A stretch of DNA of 23,529 nucleotides from JAHCHG01 sp041745765 (GTDB lineage: Bacteria > Acidobacteriota > Blastocatellia > Pyrinomonadales > Pyrinomonadaceae). Positions 14,353 through 22,775 of the stretch are shown here, one piece after another. Position 1 is the stretch's first letter; the number at the start of each line of letters is the position of its first letter. Below the pieces are notes generated by a model. The model did no database searches, was not told the DNA's origin, and saw only the letters and a program-made list of their open reading frames with translations. The stretch spans positions 1-23,529 of the forward strand of contig JBGTIH010000039.1 of the NCBI GenBank assembly GCA_041745765.1, written 5' to 3'. The position numbers were made by a program, and so were the translations under genes.

Positions 14353-14984
14353 AGATTCCGCTGCGAGAACTGGAAGAAGCGCGTCGTAATCCCGATGCCT
14401 ACTTGAAAAAACGGCGAAGTGTAAAAGGTTTTAACTTCAACCCGAAAAGCAAGTATCGGACGCTCGTGCGTTCCATTCACAAATTTCATCGTGTCAATAA
14501 CGACGCAACGGTCGCGCAGGATTATTTGGAGGAAAGTTTTGCCAAACAATTCAAAGAGCAAAAGCAATTACCCACATATATCGAAAAACTCGGGCAATAT
14601 ACTTCGGATTTTAAGGATTCCGGCGCGAGCGTTTTCAGAGTGAACGATATACTCATAGTTCCTTTAAGACCGGAACTGGCAAAAGCAGGCTTTCATATCA
14701 GCGGTGAAATTCCGCGCCTTGACATCACGCTGGACGGTTATACCGCTTGGCTTTTCTCCAACAAGCCGGTTGAGTGGGAAGATGAAATAAGACTTCCGCT
14801 GATTCAATCCGCCTATGCTGAAATATTGAATGTCGAAGAAGCAGAAATAAAAGTCAATGTTTATGATTTTGCAGGAAATGAACAAAAGTCTTTTCAGTTC
14901 TCTCAAGAGCAATTGGCAGATTCCAAAATTGAACTCGAGAAGACATTGAATTTAATTCAACTCTTAGAAAAAGAAAGTAAATAA
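14349..14984 (+). CDS. Unrecognised 211-aa protein coupled to qatC
   Basis: It begins within the qatC stop (ATGA, 14349-14352), so it is co-translated and very probably part of the same system, in the position where QatD (TatD nuclease) would be expected. It has no TatD motifs. The N-terminal about 60 residues are basic (KKRRSVKGF, KSKYRTLVRSIHKFHR). The C-terminal part (about 118-195) has strand-rich segments IPRLDITLDGYTAWLF and EIRLPLIQSAYAEIL, then VNVYDF, loosely reminiscent of a RecB/Cas4-type nuclease fold with a QxxxY-like helix but without a clear D...ExK triad. I do not recognise the family; the nuclease resemblance is only a suggestion. The last helix is acidic and rich in Glu/Lys/Leu. 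Confidence 0.6.
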   Translation: MKIPLRELEEARRNPDAYLKKRRSVKGFNFNPKSKYRTLVRSIHKFHRVNNDATVAQDYLEESFAKQFKEQKQLPTYIEKLGQYTSDFKDSGASVFRVNDILIVPLRPELAKAGFHISGEIPRLDITLDGYTAWLFSNKPVEWEDEIRLPLIQSAYAEILNVEEAEIKVNVYDFAGNEQKSFQFSQEQLADSKIELEKTLNLIQLLEKESK

Positions 14985-15145
14985 ATTTGGAGACGATTAA
15001 ATTTGTTCATTTAGATGAAACTTTCACTTCTATAACTAATCGAAATAAATTACATAAATCTCGTCACTGGCGCAAAACACCTGATTCTCAAAGCTTTGCT
15101 TTCTTCAAGTTGTCGTCCGTTAAAATAAATCTCTTATTATCCCGG

Positions 15146-15328
15146 TTAGATAATACCCAATCCAAGGTGGTCGCATGGCACATCTGTTAAATCCTGTTCG
15201 ACACCAAGATATTTTTCAGTCGTCAGAATCGAATTGTGTCCCAAAGATAATTGAATCCGGTCAATTGGCGAACCGCCTTTCTGCGCTAGTTTGGCAGAAA
15301 TTTGAATAATTTTAGAACTGCTTATCAA
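15146..15328 (-). pseudogene. Decayed C-terminal fragment of a tyrosine recombinase
   Basis: The frame (about 55 residues) encodes only the tail of a phage-type integrase: SAKLAQKGG, then IQLSLGHNSILTTEKYLG with the LGH histidine and catalytic-type tyrosine, and DLTDVPCDHLGLGI as normal C terminus. The catalytic Arg and His-x-x-Arg parts are absent, since similarity stops at about 15310, so it is a truncated relic. It is distinct from the intact recombinase downstream. The 160 bases to its left (14985-15145) have only a weak TTG-started reading frame I do not trust. It suggests that an earlier mobile element helped to build or bound the island. Confidence 0.75.
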
Positions 15329-15519
15329 AAATTAAAAGGTGCTGAAAAAATTAGCGAAATATCAGACATATGAAAGTTTCTGTTAGAACTGTGAATAATA
15401 CAAGAATTCTCAAAAAAAGCTTGCTTCACAAATCGTTTATAAGCCTTTTTTTTGACAAGAGCCTTGTCTTACCATTCCTTGATTTTGAGATTTTGAGAGA
15501 AAATTGAGCAAAAATGGAA
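15329..15519. other. A+T-rich non-coding stretch with short inverted repeats
   Basis: No gene seen. It contains an imperfect A-tract/T-tract stem (15412-15422 with 15441-15453) that could act as a weak bidirectional terminator between the integrase and the relic, and a perfect 6-bp hairpin GACAAG-AGC-CTTGTC (15454-15468). Neither is a strong intrinsic terminator for the integrase because no U-run follows on its strand. Confidence 0.3.
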
Positions 15520-16518
15520 TTATTTTTTCAAAGCATCCCGAATGGATTTTGAATGTTTGTCTTTTTTAACCGCGAGCCTTTGCACATAAATCTGCGTAGT
15601 TTTGATGTTGCTGTGTCCGAGAGCCTCTTGAGTTTCCGCCATCGATTCCGAATACTCAGAAACAATTTTGGCGAAGGTGTGCCGCAGACGGTGAATGTGA
15701 AAATGTTTAATCCCGGCTTCCGTTGCGTAGATTTCCATGCGGCGGGCAAAGCCGTGCGAGGTTAAGCCTTTATTTTTACTTGATTTTGCGCCTTTATCGT
15801 GCCGCAGCCAGAGCGGTTCGTCTTCGCCGAAAATATCGTTTCGATTAGTCGCTTCAAGATAGGCGAACAAGGCGTTTTTGGTCGTTTCGTCATCAAGTTC
15901 AAAGTTTAAGAAAAATCCGCCTTTAACTTTGGCTTTGATAAAAAACCGTCCGTCTTTGATTTCGATACTATTTCCGCGAAGATTGATAATTTCCGCGCGT
16001 CGTTTGCCGGTCGCCACATAAAACTGCAAAATCGCATTGTCTCTCAAATGAACGGGCTGATTTTTGTGAGCGTGGATGGCAACTACTTCTAATAATCTCG
16101 CCAGTTCTTCACGCGATAAAGCCTTAACGCTTTCCGATTGAAAAGGTTTTGACGCTTTCGGCAAGGAGGCGCGCGCCGGATTGATCGGAATAAATTTCAG
16201 CATTCCGACTTCATTCCGCAAATATTCGTAAAACTGCGCGAGTGCCGATATGCGATTATAGATTGTGCCGTCAGCCAACTTTTGAGTTTTCAAATTCCAA
16301 CGCCATTCTTCGACATCCGCCGGCAAAACTTGCTCGGCAGATTTTCCGCAAAAATCAAAGAAATCAAAAACGGCTTTCGATTTATCGTTGCGAATATCGC
16401 TGGCGCGTTTTAAAGACGAATTGACTGTTCTGGTCAGCCAGCTTTCGACGACCGCATTCACATCGAGCGAAACGGAAAAATTCTCGGCATCTAAAATTTG
16501 TAATTCTTCTGAAGTCAT
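15520..16518 (-). CDS. Tyrosine recombinase / site-specific integrase, XerC/D-like
   Basis: About 332 residues from the ATG at 16518 (a GTG one codon earlier is also possible; no strong ribosome site for either). Numbering below counts the GTG as residue 1. An N-terminal SAM-like core-binding domain (about 22-110) precedes the catalytic domain. The catalytic set is complete: R174 in TGKRRAE, a beta-hairpin lysine in KAKVKGG (198 or 200), H277 and R280 in HRLRHTFA, H303 in ALGHSN, and nucleophile Y312 in TTQIYVQ. The size and two-domain build resemble Xer-type or simple integrative recombinases without an arm-binding domain. It may have mobilised the island or act on its own inverted-repeat site, which begins 31 bases upstream of the start. 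No tRNA target is seen. Confidence 0.88.
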   Translation of the reverse strand: MTSEELQILDAENFSVSLDVNAVVESWLTRTVNSSLKRASDIRNDKSKAVFDFFDFCGKSAEQVLPADVEEWRWNLKTQKLADGTIYNRISALAQFYEYLRNEVGMLKFIPINPARASLPKASKPFQSESVKALSREELARLLEVVAIHAHKNQPVHLRDNAILQFYVATGKRRAEIINLRGNSIEIKDGRFFIKAKVKGGFFLNFELDDETTKNALFAYLEATNRNDIFGEDEPLWLRHDKGAKSSKNKGLTSHGFARRMEIYATEAGIKHFHIHRLRHTFAKIVSEYSESMAETQEALGHSNIKTTQIYVQRLAVKKDKHSKSIRDALKK

Positions 16519-16548
16519 CACAAGCGGATTTTAGACCAAATTTCTCCT

Positions 16549-16593
16549 GAAATCAAGATTACACATTTGGCTTGAATGTGTAATCTTGATTTC
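16549..16593. repeat. Perfect 19-bp inverted repeat with 7-bp spacer next to the recombinase gene
   Basis: GAAATCAAGATTACACATT (16549-16567), spacer TGGCTTG (16568-16574), then the exact reverse complement (16575-16593). The symmetric arms around a 6-8 bp asymmetric centre resemble core sites of tyrosine recombinases. It could also be a repressor operator or an RNA hairpin in the recombinase leader. It has no U-tract on either strand, so it is unlikely to be a terminator. Confidence 0.75.
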
Positions 16594-17043
16594 TAAATTT
16601 AACAAAATAGGTGACAACTGTCCATTTAACCATACTGCGCCCTGGCTCAATACTTTTGATGACCGAAGACGAATCTACATTTTGAGTGAATTCAAGTACT
16701 AAGTGTAACTTTTTTATCTTTTCCTTTGACAATAATTTAGTCGTTTTGCAAGCATCTTTCTTTAGTTAAATGTTGCTGTCCAATGATTTATTAGTCAAAT
16801 CTTCCAAACAGCTTGTGTTCAAGGTTTTGTCGAGTTTTACTTGCTACTTGAATTCACCAGAAATTATCAAAATGATTTACCTTCCGCTTCAAAAAATACT
16901 GTTTTTCGTTCATTTGTCCTTACTTACCTCTAAACAAACATTTAGTTCCATTCATTTAATTTAGATATATTTGTCCTGTTTAATCCATTAAAATGCAGTT
17001 TTATAAGTCTTAAACATAACTTTGCCGCCTTTAAATCAAAATA
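16594..17043. other. A+T-rich gap between recombinase site and the DUF5916 gene
   Basis: About 450 bases with no supported gene: both strands carry only short reading frames with A+T-driven composition. I see no tRNA and no second copy of the 19-bp repeat. A TTGACA at 16726-16731 lacks a matching -10. The region probably holds the promoter of the downstream outer-membrane gene and the right-hand island junction. Confidence 0.4.
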
Positions 17044-19257
17044 ATGATTAACAATCATCGCTGTCGGAAACTCATTTATTTTTGCTTCAGTATCTTTTAT
17101 GTTATACAAATTTGCCAGGCTCAAGAATCGAGCGACCAAACCACGGACTCAGGCATCGGAATTGTTCGCACCGATAAGCCTCCTAAAATTGATGGAGTTA
17201 TCGAACCGGAGGAATGGGGCAATGCCGCAAAAATCGAATTAAAACACCAGTTTGCTCCTCAGCAAAATGCTACCGCAACCGAAAAAACAATCGCTTATCT
17301 GCAATATGATAAAGAGTATTTGTATGTCGCCTTTCACGCTTTTGACAACGATCCTTCTGCTATTCGCGCTCCGGTTTCAAAACGCGATTCGATTGCTTTG
17401 GACGATTTTGTTTCGATTTGGCTCGATACGTTCGACGACCGCCGCCGCACATATGTGTTGCGCTTTAATCCGCTCGGCATTCAGGAAGACGGAATTTTTA
17501 CCGACAGCGAAGTGGAAAATTTAACCTGGGACGGAATCTTTGAATCGAAAGGAACGGTTACCAATGACGGCTATGTTGTTGAAGCAGCGATTCCCTTTAA
17601 AACTTTGCGCTTTCAGATTAACAGCGACAAAAAATGGGGACTTCATCTTTTTCGCAAAATCGCCCGCAAAAACGAGCAAAATTCCTGGATGCCGATTTCG
17701 CCCGATAAACAGAATTTGTTGATCCAGATGGGAAACCTGTCCGGTCTGGACGGAATTTTCGCAGGACGCACACTCGACGTTATCCCGACCGTTACTTTTT
17801 CAAATACGGGAAATAGAGAAGAAGACCCGACAATTCCGTTTGGAGCAAAATTAAACACAGTTAACAAACTCGATTTAGGCGTAACGGCAACTTATACATT
17901 AACGCCGAATCTGACTTTATCGGCGACGGTCAACCCGGATTTTTCGCAGATCGAAAACGACGTGCCGCAGGTTTCGGTGAATCAGCGGTTTCCGCTTTTC
18001 TTTCCCGAACGGCGCCCGTTTTTTCTGGAAGGAGCAGAAATATTTCGCGGAGCATTTCAGTCTGCTCCGCGCATTATTGACACGCGCCAGATTGTCGACC
18101 CCGATTGGGGAATAAAACTGACAGGCAAAATCGGCAAAAACACCATCGGTTTACTTTCCGCTTCGGACAACGCTCCGGGATTGCGAATTGAGCCGACCAA
18201 TGAAAATTACGGTAAAAACGCGCTTTTCAATATTTTTCGTTACAGCCGCGACATTCTCAAGCAATCGAGCATCGGATTTATCTTTACCAGCCGACGGTTT
18301 GCCGACACTTCCAATTCAACGGCAACGCTCGACGGACGTTTGCAGTTAAATGATAAAAACTTAATTGCCTATCAATTTTCATACAGCCGCTCAACCGATG
18401 CGAATAATGTAAAAAGAAACGGCGGTTCGAGTTATGTCGTTTATAATTATGATGCCCGAAAGTGGGATTTCGGTATTTCCAACACCTTTATCACGAAAGA
18501 TTTTCGGGCGGATTCGGGATTTATTCGCCGAACGGACATCAATCGAACTTATATTGACGGCGGCAGAGCCTTTCGTCCAAAGGAAAAATCATGGTGGGTC
18601 AAGGCGCGTCCTTTTGTAGTTGCTACCATTTTGAAAGATGGAAACGGTAATCTTGACGAATCATTTTTCGATCCGGGAATTGATTTGGAATTTAATCGCG
18701 GCATCTCAATCTATACTTACTATTCGACGCGCCGCGATAATTTTCTCGGCAGAGGTTATACTTCGCGCGCTTTTATTCTGTCTTGGACGGTCGAAGCCTT
18801 TCGCACGGTTTCGACATCTGGTTATTTTGAAACCGGCACGGGCGTTAATTTTGATGAAAGCCGTCCCGAACTCGGAAAATCTTTTAATTCCGAAGTCAAT
18901 GTGACTTTTAAACCGATTACGCCTTTGAGTTCCGAATTTCTTTGGCTGCGAAGCAATTTAGCCAGCCGCACGAACGGCGAAAATCTTTTCGCGCAGAACA
19001 TTTATCGCAACCGTACGATTTATCAATTCAACCGCTTCAACGCGGTGCGTTCGATTATTGATTACGACACGCTCGAAAGGCGTATCGGTTTGAGTTTGCT
19101 TTATTCGTATACTCCGAAACCCAATACGGCTTTTTTCGTCGGTTACGGCGACGCGCTTTACAACGGATTCGACCCGCTTTACGGCATCCGACAACCGGGA
19201 ATCACCAGACAAAGCCGATCTCTTTTCGCCAAGGTTTCGTATAACTTTCGCTTTTAA
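17044..19257 (+). CDS. CBM9/DUF5916 outer-membrane protein
   Basis: A 737-residue secreted protein. A signal peptide (about 1-26, hydrophobic YFCFSIFYVIQICQA) is cut before QESS. Residues about 45-220 match the CBM9-like domain often placed before DUF5916: DKPPKIDGVIEPEEW, YLYVAFHAFDND, DDFVSIWLDTFDD and YVVEAAIPFKTLRF. The remainder, with many alternating aromatic strands (for example TLTPNLTLSATVNPDFSQIE and FPLFFPERRPFFLEGAEIF), is a beta-barrel ending in the C-terminal phenylalanine expected for Bam-inserted proteins (VSYNFRF). Family members are common in Acidobacteria and Bacteroidota, often near peptidase or glycan-use genes; substrate unknown. It is monocistronic and convergent with the S9 peptidase gene, with 204 bases between the stop codons. 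Confidence 0.85.
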   Translation: MINNHRCRKLIYFCFSIFYVIQICQAQESSDQTTDSGIGIVRTDKPPKIDGVIEPEEWGNAAKIELKHQFAPQQNATATEKTIAYLQYDKEYLYVAFHAFDNDPSAIRAPVSKRDSIALDDFVSIWLDTFDDRRRTYVLRFNPLGIQEDGIFTDSEVENLTWDGIFESKGTVTNDGYVVEAAIPFKTLRFQINSDKKWGLHLFRKIARKNEQNSWMPISPDKQNLLIQMGNLSGLDGIFAGRTLDVIPTVTFSNTGNREEDPTIPFGAKLNTVNKLDLGVTATYTLTPNLTLSATVNPDFSQIENDVPQVSVNQRFPLFFPERRPFFLEGAEIFRGAFQSAPRIIDTRQIVDPDWGIKLTGKIGKNTIGLLSASDNAPGLRIEPTNENYGKNALFNIFRYSRDILKQSSIGFIFTSRRFADTSNSTATLDGRLQLNDKNLIAYQFSYSRSTDANNVKRNGGSSYVVYNYDARKWDFGISNTFITKDFRADSGFIRRTDINRTYIDGGRAFRPKEKSWWVKARPFVVATILKDGNGNLDESFFDPGIDLEFNRGISIYTYYSTRRDNFLGRGYTSRAFILSWTVEAFRTVSTSGYFETGTGVNFDESRPELGKSFNSEVNVTFKPITPLSSEFLWLRSNLASRTNGENLFAQNIYRNRTIYQFNRFNAVRSIIDYDTLERRIGLSLLYSYTPKPNTAFFVGYGDALYNGFDPLYGIRQPGITRQSRSLFAKVSYNFRF

Positions 19258-19461
19258 TTGAAATGGTCGCTAATAATTTTTAATACATTCGCCGCCAAAA
19301 ATCACGCAGCAGTTTTTTCAAGAGAAAGAAGCATCTCAAACGGGTGTCCAAATTGTTGAAACCATTCTCCAAAGTAAAGAAGTGCAGGAAATATAATTTT
19401 TACTTTCTCAACGGTTCAATATTCGCTTGTCTGAAGAACTCAATTCAGTTGACAATGCGCT

Positions 19462-21246
19462 TCACAGGTGCTTTGTCAAGAATTCTGCAGCGCGCCTGTA
19501 AATCAATAAACGGTTTTTTAATAACCGAATTCCGTGACCTTCATCGCTCAGAATTAAAAGCTCGACATCCTTTTTTTCAGCAGCCAAAGATTCGGCGATT
19601 TGCCTTGCTTCAGTTACGGGAACTCGGGGATCGTTTTCACCGTGAATGACCAGCAGCGGCGAACGGATTTTTTCAATATGATTAATCGGGCTTAAATCAT
19701 ATAAAAAAGCGCGAATTTCATCATCGTTGCGGTCGCCGTATTCTGCCGCATCCGAAGCCATTAGTTGCGGCGTCGTGTTTTCGAGAGCCGTCAGCCAATT
19801 TGCCACGCCGACTATATCAACTCCGCAGACAAATAGTTCGGGGAAATTTACCAATCCCGCCAGAACCATAAAACCGCCGTAAGATTCGCCCAAAAGAGCG
19901 ATTTTAGATTTGTCAACTCGCCCTTTTTCTGCCAAATATTCAACTGCCGAAGCAATGTCGTTGACGGCGTTTTTTCTTAGAAGTTGATTGTCGAGGCGCA
20001 TAAAGCGTTTTCCGTATCCGGTCGAACCGCGGTAATTTAAGTCGAATATCGCAAATCCGCTTTTGATAAGATATTGATGAAACGCATCAAACTTCGGTCG
20101 TGCCTGCATCGTCGGTCCGCCATGTAAATGAATAATAACCGGCGGCAATGTTTCGGTTTTTCGCGGCAGGTAAAACAGACCGTAAATCGGTTCGCTGTCA
20201 TACGCGGGAAAACTTACTATTTCGGGGAAAATAAAATCGTTGTTTTCCAATTTCGTCTTTTCCGAAACGGTCGCGCGAAATAATTTATCCGAATCGGGCG
20301 CGTAAATCCAAATGTCGCCCGCAACTTGCGGACTGCTTACTTCGATTGCCAGTTTATCAACTCCTTTTGCCCAACGAATTTCATAAATAACTCCTTTCGG
20401 CAGATTTTCAAGTGAAATCATTTCACCGGATTCCAGATTTTCGATCAAAAGTTTTGAATATCCGCCGTCATTTTCAAACCAGGTCAGATACTTGTCCGTT
20501 GGAGATAACGCGGCATTTTCGACATCTCTTTCCGGCGTCTGCCGCCACGAAAACTCTTTTTTGAGCAAATCAAAAAAGGCGAGTCCGCCAAAATCACGGT
20601 CTTGATTAGTCGCCAGAAAAAAGCCGCTGCCATCTTGCTTCCAGGAAAAAAAATTGTGGTAAGACGGCTCGACGGGAGCGAGCAGCGTTTCGACTTCGCC
20701 GCTTTCCAAATCGAGATAGACAACCTCGTTGGCATCAGCGGCAATGATGCGCAGCAACAGCAACCCGTTGCCGTTCGGATGCCACGAAACCGGATAAAGA
20801 CCGCCGTTTCCGTGATGAACTTCCTTTGTCTCGCCGGTTTCGATTTCCTGAACGTAAATGCTGAAATTGTAAGTCCCGGCGCGGTTTGCGGCAAAGGAAA
20901 AGAGCTTTCCGTCGGGCGAAAAACCGCCCCAAATCCGGTAAGAATCGTTAGGCGGGAGCAGTGTTTTTTTCGTATGTCCGTCGGATGAAACCAAATAATA
21001 GCCTTGGCGTTCGTTACCCTCCAAGTCAGCGGCAAAAGCGATAAATTCTCCGTTTGCCGTCCAATCTAGGATGGTTAGACTTTCGCCGCTCGTTAATTGT
21101 TTCGGTTCGGAAAATTCATTCGCCGGCGTTATCCAAATTTGCGATGTTTGATCGTCATTTTTTATAAACGCCAGTTTGCTGCCGTCGGGAGAAAGTCGCG
21201 GCAGCATCGCCGGATAAATATTCAAGTATTGTTCGAGCAGTTCCAT
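19462..21246 (-). CDS. S9 family (prolyl oligopeptidase-like) serine peptidase
   Basis: A 594-residue protein without a signal peptide. The N-terminal about 340 residues are a beta-propeller built from repeats such as PRLSPDGSKLAFI, GFSPDGKLFSF and VSWHPNGNGLLLL. The C-terminal alpha/beta-hydrolase has HLHGGP (373-378) for the oxyanion hole, nucleophile S455 in GESYGG, D539 in HGENDPRVP and H571 in DEGHGI, a complete catalytic triad. This matches S9C acylaminoacyl-peptidase-like enzymes that trim short peptides. The start overlaps the phosphopantetheinyl transferase gene by 25 bases, so it is the last gene of the MbtH-thioesterase-PPTase operon. In this setting it may hydrolyse or process the peptide product, or simply recycle peptides; the sequence cannot decide. 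Confidence 0.88.
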   Translation of the reverse strand: MELLEQYLNIYPAMLPRLSPDGSKLAFIKNDDQTSQIWITPANEFSEPKQLTSGESLTILDWTANGEFIAFAADLEGNERQGYYLVSSDGHTKKTLLPPNDSYRIWGGFSPDGKLFSFAANRAGTYNFSIYVQEIETGETKEVHHGNGGLYPVSWHPNGNGLLLLRIIAADANEVVYLDLESGEVETLLAPVEPSYHNFFSWKQDGSGFFLATNQDRDFGGLAFFDLLKKEFSWRQTPERDVENAALSPTDKYLTWFENDGGYSKLLIENLESGEMISLENLPKGVIYEIRWAKGVDKLAIEVSSPQVAGDIWIYAPDSDKLFRATVSEKTKLENNDFIFPEIVSFPAYDSEPIYGLFYLPRKTETLPPVIIHLHGGPTMQARPKFDAFHQYLIKSGFAIFDLNYRGSTGYGKRFMRLDNQLLRKNAVNDIASAVEYLAEKGRVDKSKIALLGESYGGFMVLAGLVNFPELFVCGVDIVGVANWLTALENTTPQLMASDAAEYGDRNDDEIRAFLYDLSPINHIEKIRSPLLVIHGENDPRVPVTEARQIAESLAAEKKDVELLILSDEGHGIRLLKNRLLIYRRAAEFLTKHL

Positions 21247-21935
21247 ACAAATAATTTCGTTTCCGTTTTCTTTGATTCGATTGCCGCCGCCGACGCGTAG
21301 TCATCGGCAATATTCAATTCGATAATCTGCCAATTTTCGGTTTTCAGAAAGGTATTTTCAAGCGAAATGAGCCGCGCCCGCTCGAATGGAGAAAAAGCTA
21401 CGGAAAATTCTTTCAAGGGATAAGACAAACCTTGTCCGACCGCTTTGATAAATGCTTCCTTTCGCGTCCAGCAATCGAAAAATGCTTTTGTTCTCAAATT
21501 TCTTGGAAGCGATTGCAAAGTTTCTATTTCAGACGTTGAAAAAAATTGTTCGGCAATGTTTATTTCGTCGAAATTTTTGCGAATAGCCTCAATATCAACT
21601 CCGATTCGTCTTTTTTTGGCGACAGCCAGCAAAGCAATTTCGTGAGAATGCGAAAGATTGAAATAAATCCTTTTTTTATTTTCGCGTAAAAACGGTTTTC
21701 CGTAATAATTTTCCTTGAATTTAATTACATTCGGCAGACATTCGAGGTATTTCGCCAAAATCTCCCGCCTTGCTCCGTGCGAAATGACGTAATTCAGCCG
21801 CTCTGTTTCAAATCGAAATTTGTCTGCTTTCGCCCACTCGTTTTCATCAAGATGACTCGCCAAAGTTTCAATCGTATCTTGACTTTGAATCAGAGAAATA
21901 TGCCAAATATGCAATTCATCACGCTCTAAATCCAT
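21222..21935 (-). CDS. Sfp-type 4'-phosphopantetheinyl transferase
   Basis: A 237-residue enzyme that transfers phosphopantetheine from CoA to carrier-protein serines. Motifs of the Sfp/Gsp class: YGKPFL (78-83), FNLSHSHEIALLAV (92-105), IGVDIE with Mg-binding D114 and E116, and FFDCWTRKEAFIKAVGQGL (152-170) with W156, K159 and E160. The length equals typical Sfp proteins. It begins 12 bases after the thioesterase stop and overlaps the peptidase gene. The neighbours point to activation of nonribosomal peptide synthetase carrier domains. All key residues are present, so it should be active. Confidence 0.92.
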   Translation of the reverse strand: MDLERDELHIWHISLIQSQDTIETLASHLDENEWAKADKFRFETERLNYVISHGARREILAKYLECLPNVIKFKENYYGKPFLRENKKRIYFNLSHSHEIALLAVAKKRRIGVDIEAIRKNFDEINIAEQFFSTSEIETLQSLPRNLRTKAFFDCWTRKEAFIKAVGQGLSYPLKEFSVAFSPFERARLISLENTFLKTENWQIIELNIADDYASAAAIESKKTETKLFVWNCSNNT

Positions 21936-21947
21936 CGGTTCGCCGAT

Positions 21948-22775
21948 TTACACTTTTTGAGCAGAGACCGCTTTTCCTAAACGAACTTTCAGTTTTTCAT
22001 TTATCTTTTCCAAAAGCGGTAAAGTTTGAGAAAGCAGAAAAAAATGATCTCCGCTGAAAATTTCCATTGAAAAATCATTTGTGGTCTGCTCTCGCCACGC
22101 TTGCAGCCGCGCAAAATCAACATCTTTATCGGAATCGCCGCCAAATGCGGCAATCGGAAAATTAAAAGCAGGTTCGGGCTTATGACTATAAAAATGCAGC
22201 ATTTCAAAATCCGCCCGCAACGCCGGTAAAACAAGCTGCATCAGCTCCGCATTTTCAAGAAGTTCTTGCGGAGTTCCGCCCAAACGATTTAGTTCACCAA
22301 TCAAATCATTATCCGGCAATTTATGAATCGGCTTTTCTTTCTCATAGACTTGCGGCGCGACACAGCCTGAAACAAAAATAATTTCAGGCATTTTTATCGA
22401 GTTTATTCGCCAAAATCGCGCGAGTTCAAAAATCAGAAGCGCGCCCATACTATGTCCGAAACAAGCGAAAGGCTTGTCAATAAAAGGCATCATTGCCTCG
22501 GACAAATCTTCAATCAGGTTTTCGATTCGCCGATACGGAGTTTCAAATAAACGACCGCCGCGTCCGGGCAATTGAATACTGCCGACTTCGCTCCAAACGG
22601 GTAAAAATTCAAGCCAATTACGAAAAATATACGGACTTCCGCCGGCAAACGGAAAGCAGAAAAATCTTATTTCCGCTTTCTCGTTCGGGCGTGGAAACAA
22701 AATCAAATCCGATTTTCCCCCGTTTATTTCTAACATCCCTTTGTTCGGTTTAATTTTGTCAGACCGCCGTCTCAT
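21948..22775 (-). CDS. Type II thioesterase (GrsT/SrfAD-like)
   Basis: A 275-residue alpha/beta hydrolase that clears misprimed or stalled acyl groups from synthetase carrier domains. Motifs: FCFPFAGGSPYIFRNW (39-54), QLPGRGGR (68-75), nucleophile S109 in GHSMGA, an acidic residue in FGGDSDKDVD (D214 or D218) and H244 in SGDHFFLL. The ORF start at 22775 overlaps the end of the MbtH gene by 17 bases; an internal ATG at 22736 (MLEINGG) is an alternative, since the first 13 residues are basic and not family-like. Translational coupling to mbtH supports the upstream start. Confidence 0.9.
   Translation of the reverse strand: MRRRSDKIKPNKGMLEINGGKSDLILFPRPNEKAEIRFFCFPFAGGSPYIFRNWLEFLPVWSEVGSIQLPGRGGRLFETPYRRIENLIEDLSEAMMPFIDKPFACFGHSMGALLIFELARFWRINSIKMPEIIFVSGCVAPQVYEKEKPIHKLPDNDLIGELNRLGGTPQELLENAELMQLVLPALRADFEMLHFYSHKPEPAFNFPIAAFGGDSDKDVDFARLQAWREQTTNDFSMEIFSGDHFFLLSQTLPLLEKINEKLKVRLGKAVSAQKV

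Noticed and set aside
14987..15190. 67-residue plus-strand frame after the 211-aa protein
   Set aside because: It starts with TTG, has no clear ribosome site, overlaps the integrase relic on the other strand and has no recognisable motif.
15454..15468. GACAAG-AGC-CTTGTC hairpin as integrase terminator
   Set aside because: On the integrase strand the hairpin is followed by A residues, not U residues, and the stem is only 6 bp.
16594..17043. tRNA gene as integration target
   Set aside because: No cloverleaf-like pairing or T-loop motif was recognised in this gap or on the other side of the recombinase.
19344..19649. 101-residue plus-strand frame overlapping the S9 peptidase end
   Set aside because: It is antisense to the well-supported peptidase C terminus and its translation has no family-like features.
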